64,000 nt of DNA, taken from the NCBI GenBank assembly GCA_028875575.1, contig JAPPDF010000028.1:1-64000 (forward strand). The letters run 5' to 3'. This document shows, piece after piece, positions 1 through 7,438 of this stretch. Below the pieces are notes generated by a model that made no database searches, was not told the origin of the DNA, and saw only the letters and a list, made by a program, of their open reading frames with translations. The position numbers and the translations under genes are program-made. This stretch comes from Acidobacteriota bacterium (GTDB taxonomy: Bacteria; Acidobacteriota; Terriglobia; Versatilivoradales; Versatilivoraceae). The number at the start of each line of letters is the position of its first letter. The stretch's first letter is position 1.

Positions 1-39
1 CCGCATTTCTCACCAGGGGGCATGATCATGGCGCAGGAA

Positions 40-120
40 TTTTCCCTTCAGCGCGTGCTCGCGACCGAAGAGCGTAGCGGTTTCTACGGTCGAGGGAGCC
101 TGTGCGCGCTGAAGGGAAAA
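40..120. repeat. Long inverted repeat with inner hairpins
   Basis: Sixteen bases at 40-55 are perfectly complementary to 105-120. Inside them 62-67 can pair with 87-92, or 73-77 with 84-88 around a 6-nt loop. An RNA copy from either strand would fold into a branched hairpin. No coding frame crosses it convincingly and no T-run follows, so it is more like a small palindromic repeat element or structured RNA than a simple terminator. The gene to its left lies outside the window. From 121 to 252 I see only the promoter-like sequence listed separately. Confidence 0.6.
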
Positions 121-171
121 GGACAAGCCAGGGCATGCCCAGCGCCGTCTGTGATGCGCAAGCCCTTGACA

Positions 172-199
172 TTGAGCCAATCAAGGTGCTGAAGATAAT
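172..199 (+). promoter_or_regulatory. Possible promoter for tlyA
   Basis: TTGAGC at 172-177 and GATAAT at 194-199 are 16 nt apart, giving a start of transcription near 206, about 47 nt before tlyA. A better -35 (TTGACA, 166-171) overlaps, but its spacing of 22 is too long. Prediction by eye only. Confidence 0.35.
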
Positions 200-252
200 C
201 TACTTCTTGTAATGCCTCCAGCGGCCTGGTGAGAAATGCGGGCTAGCCCAAG

Positions 253-999
253 ATGAAGGAAAGGATTGACAAGCTGCTGCTGGCCCGCGGCCTGGCCCAG
301 AGCCGCCACCAGGCCCAGGCCCTGCTCCTGGCGGGTTCCGTATTGGCTGACGGGCAACGGATCGACAAGCCCGGGACCCGGGTGGATTCGACATCGAGGC
401 TTCGCCTCAAATCCGAGGCCAGGATCTATGTGTCCCGCGGAGGACAGAAGCTGGAGCACGCTTTGCAGCATTTTTCAATCGAGGTCGGGGGAAAGATTTG
501 CCTGGATATCGGGGCCTCCACCGGCGGGTTTACCGATTGCCTGCTCCGGCAGGGGGCCGCCAGGGTCCACGCGGTCGATGTCGGGCACAATCAACTGGAC
601 TGGAAGTTGCGAAAAGATGGCCGGGTCCGCTGCCTGGAGGGACTCAATGCCCGCTACCTGAAGCTTGAAGACATAGGAGAGACCACTGACGTGATCACGC
701 TGGACCTGTCCTTCATCTCTCTCTGCCTGGTTCTGCCCGTGCTCGATGTTTTCCAAAAGTCCACAACCCGAACCCTCTGTCTGGTCAAGCCGCAGTTTGA
801 GCTGGGCAAGGGCCAGGTCGAGAAGGGGGGGATTGTCAGAAGCCCTCAAAAGCACCGCCTGGCCGTCGACAAGGTCAGCGCTTGCGCCAGGGACCTGGGA
901 TATCGACTCCTGGGATCGATTCCCTCTCCGATCCTGGGGGCCGAAGGGAACCGGGAGTTCTTTCTGGCGTTGGGTTCAATCACACCGGCGACTTATTGA
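253..999 (+). CDS. tlyA: TlyA-family rRNA 2'-O-methyltransferase (hemolysin A family)
   Basis: The protein has 248 residues, typical of TlyA. Residues 1 to about 60 form an S4 RNA-binding domain (KERIDKLLLARGLAQSR). From about residue 75 there is an FtsJ/RrmJ-type SAM-dependent methyltransferase fold with the SAM loop LDIGASTGGFTDCLL, followed by VHAVDVG and the LVKPQFELG strand. Characterised TlyA proteins 2'-O-methylate cytidines in 16S and/or 23S rRNA in the cytoplasm; which sites are used here cannot be told. The older name hemolysin A is historical. The ATG at 253 has only a weak Shine-Dalgarno. guaA follows after 54 nt, and its promoter overlaps the tlyA stop codon. Confidence 0.9.
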   Translation: MKERIDKLLLARGLAQSRHQAQALLLAGSVLADGQRIDKPGTRVDSTSRLRLKSEARIYVSRGGQKLEHALQHFSIEVGGKICLDIGASTGGFTDCLLRQGAARVHAVDVGHNQLDWKLRKDGRVRCLEGLNARYLKLEDIGETTDVITLDLSFISLCLVLPVLDVFQKSTTRTLCLVKPQFELGKGQVEKGGIVRSPQKHRLAVDKVSACARDLGYRLLGSIPSPILGAEGNREFFLALGSITPATY

Positions 1000-1025
1000 A
1001 GCCAGCCATCCGGCTCGCATATAAT
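996..1025 (+). promoter_or_regulatory. Predicted sigma-70 promoter of guaA
   Basis: TTGAAG at 996-1001 and a consensus TATAAT at 1020-1025 are separated by 18 nt. The -35 overlaps the tlyA stop codon. Transcription would begin near 1032, leaving a leader of about 22 nt before the guaA ATG. Confidence 0.55.
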
Positions 1026-1053
1026 CCAACCGTCTTCCCCAGGGACCTCCGCA

Positions 1054-2595
1054 ATGCCCCCTTCCCACGATTGCGTTCTCATTCTGGATTTCGGCTCGCA
1101 ATACACTCAACTCATCGCCCGACGGGTTCGGGAAGCCAACGTCTTCTGCGAAATCGTTCCCTTTGATCTGCCCATTGAGCAGATCCGGCAGCGCCGGCCC
1201 CAAGGCATTATCCTGTCCGGTGGGCCGGATTCGGTCTATGGAGACCAGGCTCCCCGTACTGCCGCTGAACTCTGGAAGCTGACCACTCCGGTGCTGGGTA
1301 TTTGTTACGGATTCCAGCTTCTGGCGTTGGAGTTGGGGGGCCAGGTCGAAGCCGCAGGCAGGCGTGAATATGGCCTGGCGGAATTTAATCTCGAGTCCGA
1401 GAGCCCGTTGTTCCAGGGCGTCAAAGCCCAATCCAACGTCTGGATGAGCCACGGAGATCACATCGTCCGGCTCCCCCCGGGATTTCGGCCCACGGGCCTC
1501 TCAGCCAACGCCCTGGCCGCGGCCGAGAATCCGGACCGCTCCATCTTCGGTCTGCAGTTTCATCCCGAAGTGGCCCATACCGAAGAGGGCAAACGGATAC
1601 TGGAGAACTTTCTCTTCGAGATTTGCGGATGCCGGGGGGATTGGACGCCGTCCCAATTCATCCAGGAGTCCGTCGATCGAATTCGGCGGCAAGTAGGCCG
1701 GGGAAAAGCGATTTGCGGCCTAAGCGGCGGTGTCGACTCGACGGTGGCTGCTGTTCTGGTGGATCGAGCCATCGGAGAGAATCTGACCTGCATTTTCGTC
1801 AATAACGGAGTGCTGCGAAAGAATGAATACGTTCGGTTGCTTTCCCGGATGCAAGACCAGTTGAAGCTCCACGTCCGCGGAGTCGACGCCGGCGATCGAT
1901 TCCTGGAGCTGTTATCCGGAGTGACCGACCCCGAGCGCAAACGCAAGATCATCGGAAAGGAATTCATCGCCGTCTTCGAGCGCGAAGCCCGCCGACTGGG
2001 CCGGGTGGACTTCCTGGTTCAAGGGACCCTGTACCCGGACGTGATCGAATCGGTCTCGGTCAAGGGCCCCTCGGCCACCATCAAGTCCCACCACAACGTC
2101 GGCGGCCTGCCTGAGACCATGCAGTTGAAGCTGGTCGAGCCCCTGCGCGATCTGTTCAAGGACGAGGTCCGCAACGTCGGCAGGCAGTTGGGACTGGCCG
2201 AGGAAGTGGTCGGGCGGCAACCCTTCCCGGGGCCGGGACTGGCTGTCCGCATCCTGGGCGAAGTGACCCCGGCCCGGGTTACGCTCCTTCAGGAAGCCGA
2301 TGAAATCGTCGTCAGCGAAGTCAGGCGGGCCGGGCTCTACCAGGACATCTGGCAGGCCTTCGCCGTGCTGTTGCCCGTAAAGAGCGTCGGTGTCATGGGG
2401 GATGAACGCTCCTACGAGTACACCTGTGCGGTGCGGGCAGTACACTCCAGGGACGGGATGACCGCCGATTGGGTCAAGCTGCCCTATTCCCTCCTGGAGA
2501 GAATCTCGACCCGAATCGTCAACGAAGTGCAAGGAATCAACCGGGTGGTTTACGACATCAGTTCCAAGCCGCCCGCCACCATAGAGTGGGAGTGA
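1054..2595 (+). CDS. guaA: GMP synthase (glutamine-hydrolysing)
   Basis: The enzyme converts XMP, glutamine and ATP to GMP in de novo purine synthesis. Its 513 residues are full length. The N-terminal class I glutamine amidotransferase domain carries the nucleophile Cys84 ([10 protein letters not shown]) and the His170/Glu172 pair ([10 protein letters not shown]). The ATP-pyrophosphatase domain starts near residue 205 with the P-loop SGGVDST (224-230). The C-terminal dimerisation domain ends in the family-typical KPPATIEWE. No frameshift or missing motif is visible. It has its own predicted promoter and lies 87 nt before dnaE, in which 2615-2621 and 2646-2652 could form a weak 7-bp stem. Confidence 0.97.
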   Translation: MPPSHDCVLILDFGSQYTQLIARRVREANVFCEIVPFDLPIEQIRQRRPQGIILSGGPDSVYGDQAPRTAAELWKLTTPVLGICYGFQLLALELGGQVEAAGRREYGLAEFNLESESPLFQGVKAQSNVWMSHGDHIVRLPPGFRPTGLSANALAAAENPDRSIFGLQFHPEVAHTEEGKRILENFLFEICGCRGDWTPSQFIQESVDRIRRQVGRGKAICGLSGGVDSTVAAVLVDRAIGENLTCIFVNNGVLRKNEYVRLLSRMQDQLKLHVRGVDAGDRFLELLSGVTDPERKRKIIGKEFIAVFEREARRLGRVDFLVQGTLYPDVIESVSVKGPSATIKSHHNVGGLPETMQLKLVEPLRDLFKDEVRNVGRQLGLAEEVVGRQPFPGPGLAVRILGEVTPARVTLLQEADEIVVSEVRRAGLYQDIWQAFAVLLPVKSVGVMGDERSYEYTCAVRAVHSRDGMTADWVKLPYSLLERISTRIVNEVQGINRVVYDISSKPPATIEWE

Positions 2596-2682
2596 CCGCC
2601 AGTCCATGAATTGCGCCCGTCGATTCGTGGTTCCCGCAATCACCTGACGGGCTTCCATCACCTGTTTCAGCCATAGACGCCA

Positions 2683-5600
2683 ATGAACCCGGAAAACTTC
2701 GTTCACCTGCACCTCCACACCGACTACAGCCTGCTGGACGGCGCTTGCTCAGCCGAGCCGCTGATGAAGCGCCTGTCCGAACTCGAGATGCCGGCGGCGG
2801 CCATCACCGATCACGGCAACCTGTTCGGCGCCATGAGCTTTCACAAGGCTGCTCACAAGCACGGGATCAAGCCCATCATCGGCTGCGAGGTCTACGTGGC
2901 GCGAGGAGCGGCCGGCGAACGCACGGGCGGTGACAAGTCCAACCACCACCTGGTCCTGCTCTGCGAAAACTCCACCGGGTACCGCAACCTGGTCAAGCTG
3001 GTGTCACACGGCTTCTTGCAGGGTTTCTACTACAAACCGCGCATCGACAAGGAACTCTTGTCCCGGCACCAGGAGGGGCTGATCTGCCTTTCGGCCTGCC
3101 TGAGCGGAGAGGTCTGTTCCAACCTGGCCGAGGGACACTACGACCGAGCCCGTCAGGTCGCCGGTGAATTCCAGGACATTTTCGGAAGGGACCGCTATTT
3201 CATCGAGCTTCAGGATCAGGGCCTGGAAGTTGAAAAGCGCATCAACCCCGACCTGGTTCGGCTGGCCAGGGACCTGGACAGTCCCATCGTCGCCACCAAC
3301 GACTGTCACTACGTCACCCAACAGGACTCCCGTCCCCACGAGGTGCTGCTCTGCATCCAGACCGGCAAGACCATGAGCGACCGCAACCGCATGCGTTTTG
3401 CCACCGACCAGTTTTACGTCAAGAGCGCCCGGGAAATGGCGGATCTCTTCCGGGACCACCCGCAAGCCATCCGGCAAACGATTGCCATTGCGGAACGGTG
3501 CCAATTTCAGTTCGAAGAAGCCGGCCAGACCTTTCCGCACTTCGAGGTGCCTGGAGAGAAAAGCCTGGACGAGTATTTCGAGCAGGTGTGCTGGGAGGGT
3601 TTCGAAGCCCGGACCCCCTATTGGAGATCTCTGCAGGGTCGCGGAGATCTGAAGCTCCCTCTGGAGGCTTACGAAGAGCGGCTCAAGCACGAAATCGGAA
3701 TCATCAAGGAGATGCGCTACCCGAGCTATTTCCTGATTGTCTGGGACTTCATGCGCTACGCCAGGCACCAGCGGATTCCGGTCGGACCCGGCAGAGGTTC
3801 GGCGGCAGGGAGCCTGGCCTCCTACTGCCTGAAGATCACCGACATCGATCCCTTGCAGCACGGATTGCTGTTCGAACGATTCCTCAACCCGGAACGGATC
3901 TCCCTGCCTGACATCGACATCGATTTCTGCACCAACCGCCGCCAGGAAGTCATCAACTACGTGACCCGGAAATACGGCCGCGACAACGTTTGTCAGATCG
4001 TTACCTTCGGGACCATGGCGGCCAAAGCTGCCGTCAAGGATGTGGGGCGAGGCCTGGACATGCCTTACGCCGAGGTGGACCGCATCGCCAAACTGATTCC
4101 GGCGGAAATCGGCATGAAGCTGACCAAGGCGCTGGAGACAACACCGGCCTTGCGCTCGATGATCGCCAAGGACGAGCGGGTACGTGAGCTGTTTGACATT
4201 GCCCTGCGACTGGAGGGAATGGCGCGCCACGCTTCCACCCACGCCGCCGGCGTGGTGATCTCCCCGGTGCCCCTGACGGAGATCGTGCCCCTCTACAAGA
4301 GCAACAAGGACGAAATAACGACTCAGTACGCCATGGACTACCTGGAGGAGATCGGGTTGCTCAAGATGGACTTTCTGGCCTTGACCACCCTGACCGTCCT
4401 CGACCAGGCGGTCAAGCTCATCCAGCAGACCACCGAAGAAGAAGTCGAGTTGGCAACCTTGCCGGTAAACGACGGCAAGACCTACGAGATGTTCTCCAAG
4501 GGCTTGTCCAACGGCATTTTTCAGTTTGAAAGCGCTGGCATGAAGGACATCCTGCGGCGCTTCAAGCCGGAAAAGCTGGAAGACCTTACCGCTCTCAACG
4601 CTCTCTACCGCCCCGGACCTCTCGGAGGCGGAATGATCGACGACTTCATCAAGAGGAAGCACGGCCGGAAGAAGGTGGCCTACGACTTGCCCGAGCTGAG
4701 AGAGATTCTCGAGGAAACCCTGGGGGTCATCCTCTACCAGGAACAGGTGCAACAGATCGCCAACAAGCTGGCGGGCTATTCACTGGCGGAAGGAGATCTG
4801 TTGCGGCGTGCCATGGGAAAGAAAAAGCAGGCAGAGATGGAAGCCCAGCGTGAGAAATTCATTGCCGGCGCCAAAGACCGGGGATTCGATGCACGCAAGA
4901 CGGCGCGCATATTCGACCTGATGGTGAAGTTCGCCGGCTACGGGTTCAACAAGGCCCACTCCGCCGCCTATGCGATTCTGGCCTACCAGACCGGCTACCT
5001 GAAGGCCAACTATCCCGTCTGCTTCATGTCGGCGCTGCTGACCAGCGAAATCAACAACAGCGACAAGATCGTGAAGTACATCAACGAGTGCCGGGACCTG
5101 GGCATCAAGATCCTTCCTCCCGACGTCAATGTGAGCGACCTTCACTTCACTCCATCCGGGCCGGAGATCCGGTTCGGCCTGGCGGCCATCAAGAACGTGG
5201 GGACCAATGCCATCGTCTCCATACTAGAGGCCAGAAAGCGGGTTTCCCGGTTCGGGTCCCTTTTTGAATTCTGCGAGGAGATCGACCTGAGGGTGCTGAA
5301 CAAGCGGGTCATCGAGAGCTTGATCAAGTCTGGCGCCCTGGATTCCCTGGGAGGGCACCGGTCCCAGTTGCTGGCCTCGCTCGATCGCGCCATCGACTCG
5401 GCCCAGCGGATCCAGCGGGACCGGGAATCGGGCCAGCGGGGACTCTTCGCCGGCTTCAACGGCGCTCCCTCAAGCGACGACCAATCGCTCCAGCTCGCCC
5501 GGGAACTGCCCGACACCCCGGAGTGGCCGCAGGCGCGGATCCTTTCCAGCGAAAAAGAAGCCCTGGGGTTCTATATCACGGGACACCCGCTGGAAAAGTT

Positions 5601-6156
5601 CGTGGATCAGATCGAATCGGTTACTTCCACCAAACTCGAGGACATCAACGAACTGGAAAGCAGTCAGGAAGTTCATGTCGGGGCCATGATCAGCTCCCTG
5701 AGGCTGCTGAGGACACGGAAGGGCGATCGGATGGCTACTCTATCCCTGGAGGACCTCAGCGGCTCGGTCGACGCCGTGGTGTTTCCGGACCTCTTCAAAC
5801 GCTGCGAGTCGCTGATGGAATCGGAGGCGGCCGTTCTGGTCCGGGGCGTCCTTGAGTTGGAAGACTCCGGAAATCGCAAGGTAATCGTCCGAGAGATCCA
5901 GCCGATCATTGGTCCGCAGGTGGCCTCGCCGGTAACCATTTACGTCAAGCTGGAGGCCATGGCCCAGGATCTGCCCCTGAAGTTGCGCTCAATCATGGAG
6001 GAAAACCCGGGCGACAGCCGGGTTACCTTTCAACTTGAACACCCTCAATCCTATCTGATAACCTTGCAATCAAGGCACTTAGGTCGGGTGAGGGCCGACG
6101 GGCGGTTCGTCCGGCAGGTAGAGACCCTTTGCGGGACGGGTTCGGTTCGCCGCTAA
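2683..6156 (+). CDS. dnaE: DNA polymerase III alpha subunit
   Basis: This is the replicative polymerase catalytic subunit. Its 1157 residues match DnaE1 (about 1160). The PHP domain is at the N terminus (HLHLHTDYS, His8/10/12). The polymerase palm carries PDIDIDF with Asp410 and Asp412, aligned with the E. coli catalytic aspartates, and the glycine-rich VGPGRGSAAGS just before it. A helix-hairpin-helix region (RVLNKRVIESLIKSGALD) and an OB fold (about 1000-1060) follow. It ends 24 nt before the accA start. Nothing suggests the DnaE2 or PolC type. Confidence 0.97.
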   Translation: MNPENFVHLHLHTDYSLLDGACSAEPLMKRLSELEMPAAAITDHGNLFGAMSFHKAAHKHGIKPIIGCEVYVARGAAGERTGGDKSNHHLVLLCENSTGYRNLVKLVSHGFLQGFYYKPRIDKELLSRHQEGLICLSACLSGEVCSNLAEGHYDRARQVAGEFQDIFGRDRYFIELQDQGLEVEKRINPDLVRLARDLDSPIVATNDCHYVTQQDSRPHEVLLCIQTGKTMSDRNRMRFATDQFYVKSAREMADLFRDHPQAIRQTIAIAERCQFQFEEAGQTFPHFEVPGEKSLDEYFEQVCWEGFEARTPYWRSLQGRGDLKLPLEAYEERLKHEIGIIKEMRYPSYFLIVWDFMRYARHQRIPVGPGRGSAAGSLASYCLKITDIDPLQHGLLFERFLNPERISLPDIDIDFCTNRRQEVINYVTRKYGRDNVCQIVTFGTMAAKAAVKDVGRGLDMPYAEVDRIAKLIPAEIGMKLTKALETTPALRSMIAKDERVRELFDIALRLEGMARHASTHAAGVVISPVPLTEIVPLYKSNKDEITTQYAMDYLEEIGLLKMDFLALTTLTVLDQAVKLIQQTTEEEVELATLPVNDGKTYEMFSKGLSNGIFQFESAGMKDILRRFKPEKLEDLTALNALYRPGPLGGGMIDDFIKRKHGRKKVAYDLPELREILEETLGVILYQEQVQQIANKLAGYSLAEGDLLRRAMGKKKQAEMEAQREKFIAGAKDRGFDARKTARIFDLMVKFAGYGFNKAHSAAYAILAYQTGYLKANYPVCFMSALLTSEINNSDKIVKYINECRDLGIKILPPDVNVSDLHFTPSGPEIRFGLAAIKNVGTNAIVSILEARKRVSRFGSLFEFCEEIDLRVLNKRVIESLIKSGALDSLGGHRSQLLASLDRAIDSAQRIQRDRESGQRGLFAGFNGAPSSDDQSLQLARELPDTPEWPQARILSSEKEALGFYITGHPLEKFVDQIESVTSTKLEDINELESSQEVHVGAMISSLRLLRTRKGDRMATLSLEDLSGSVDAVVFPDLFKRCESLMESEAAVLVRGVLELEDSGNRKVIVREIQPIIGPQVASPVTIYVKLEAMAQDLPLKLRSIMEENPGDSRVTFQLEHPQSYLITLQSRHLGRVRADGRFVRQVETLCGTGSVRR

Positions 6157-6180
6157 TTTTCGGTGCAACCGGAGTCCACC

Positions 6181-7167
6181 ATGGCCAAAGACACCGCAAA
6201 TCAGCGCCACGAGGTCGAGCACCTCCAGCAGCAGATCCAGGAACTCTCTCGCCAGCCTTCATCCGACGGCACCGCCAAAGACCTGGAGGCGCTTCGCCGG
6301 CGCCTTGATGGCATGCGTCGGGATTCCTCGACGGAATTGACCTCGTGGCACCGCGTCCAACTCTCCCGCCACCCCCGGCGCCCCCACGTCCAGGACTACA
6401 TCGAACTTATTTTCAGCGATTTTTCACCGCTGCACGGGGATCGACGCTTTGCCGACGACCCCGCCATGATCGGCGGCATGGCCCGCTTCCATGGGGAACC
6501 CTGCATGATTCTCGGGACCCAGAAGGGGCGGGATACGGAGCAGAAGCTGTTTCGCAACTTCGGAATGCCCAAGCCGGAGGGCTACCGCAAGGCGTTGCGC
6601 CTGATGCAGCTGGCTCAAAAGTTCGACCGCCCCATTTTCATCTTCATCGACACGGCGGGAGCTTACCCCGGCATCGGAGCGGAGGAGCGGGGACAGGCCG
6701 AAGCCATCGCTCAGAATCTGCGGGAGATGGCCCGTCTGACCGTGCCGGTTCTGGTCACCATTACCGGGGAGGGCGGCAGCGGGGGAGCCCTGGGAATCGG
6801 GATCGGGGACCGCGTCTACATGCTGGAGCACGCCTACTACTCGGTGATCTCCCCGGAAGGGTGCGCCGCCATTCTCTGGAAGGACCAGTCGCAGGTTGAA
6901 GAAGCCGCCAACGCATTGAAAATCACCTCGAGCCATCTGCAGCGCCTGGGTATTGTGGACGAGGTGATCCCCGAGCCCGAGGGCGGAGCCCACAACGACC
7001 CCGAACAGACTGCCGCTTCGGTGGATCGACAGTTGAAAGAGGGCCTGAAGGCGTTGAAGGCGCTCTCCGCCGAGCAACTGGTGCTTCAGCGAAGCCGTCG
7101 CTTCCGCGTGCTGGGAGACGTTTCCCTCGCTTCCGACCCACCGACCGACTCCGTTGACCGATCATGA
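6181..7167 (+). CDS. accA: Acetyl-CoA carboxylase carboxyltransferase subunit alpha
   Basis: AccA pairs with AccD to transfer the carboxyl group from carboxybiotin to acetyl-CoA, making malonyl-CoA for fatty acid synthesis. The family blocks are intact: SWHRVQLSRHPRRPHVQDYI, GDRRFADDPAMIGG, FIDTAGAYPGIGAEERGQAE and GEGGSGGALGIG. A GTG at 6163 in the same frame is a possible start, but the ATG at 6181 has a GGAG six bases upstream (6171-6174) and gives 328 residues, close to the usual 320, so I prefer it. No accD is in the window. The stop codon overlaps the next ATG. Confidence 0.95.
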   Translation: MAKDTANQRHEVEHLQQQIQELSRQPSSDGTAKDLEALRRRLDGMRRDSSTELTSWHRVQLSRHPRRPHVQDYIELIFSDFSPLHGDRRFADDPAMIGGMARFHGEPCMILGTQKGRDTEQKLFRNFGMPKPEGYRKALRLMQLAQKFDRPIFIFIDTAGAYPGIGAEERGQAEAIAQNLREMARLTVPVLVTITGEGGSGGALGIGIGDRVYMLEHAYYSVISPEGCAAILWKDQSQVEEAANALKITSSHLQRLGIVDEVIPEPEGGAHNDPEQTAASVDRQLKEGLKALKALSAEQLVLQRSRRFRVLGDVSLASDPPTDSVDRS

Positions 7168-7406
7168 AAGCCGGCGTCAAGAAACTGCGCAGTTGTGCTT
7201 TTTCCAGGGAGAGAGCTCCCAAGGAATTCTTCCGTACCCGAACCCAGTACAACCGCAGGCTGGTGTGCGACCACCCGGAGATGAAAGCGAACTGGCGCGA
7301 GTCAACCTGCGTGGATTGCACCAGCTACCGAAACCGCAATCAGGATGATGCCCCGTCGGCGCACTCCGCCGGGGGATCGCACTCCGCCGATGGACAGGCT
7401 TCCTGA
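7164..7406 (+). CDS. Small Cys-containing hypothetical protein
   Basis: An 80-residue frame starts at an ATG that overlaps the accA stop (ATGA), an arrangement typical of translational coupling. It has no Shine-Dalgarno of its own. The first 55 residues are basic, with four cysteines (11, 35, 49, 52), the last two as CVDC. The tail is low-complexity, rich in Ser, His and Gly. A small metal site is conceivable but there are too few clues. It may be a chance frame; coupling and even composition argue mildly for a gene. Confidence 0.42.
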   Translation: MKAGVKKLRSCAFSRERAPKEFFRTRTQYNRRLVCDHPEMKANWRESTCVDCTSYRNRNQDDAPSAHSAGGSHSADGQAS

Positions 7407-7438
7407 CCCGCCTTCAAACATCAGTTTTGCAGGTTGAT

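Noticed and set aside
166-171. TTGACA as the tlyA -35
   Set aside because: It is 22 nt from the only plausible -10; TTGAGC at 172-177 has normal spacing.
3004-4752. A long minus-strand frame opposite dnaE
   Set aside because: Composition and lack of motifs show that it is a GC-rich shadow of dnaE.
6163-6180. GTG as the accA start
   Set aside because: The ATG at 6181 has a proper Shine-Dalgarno and gives the typical length.
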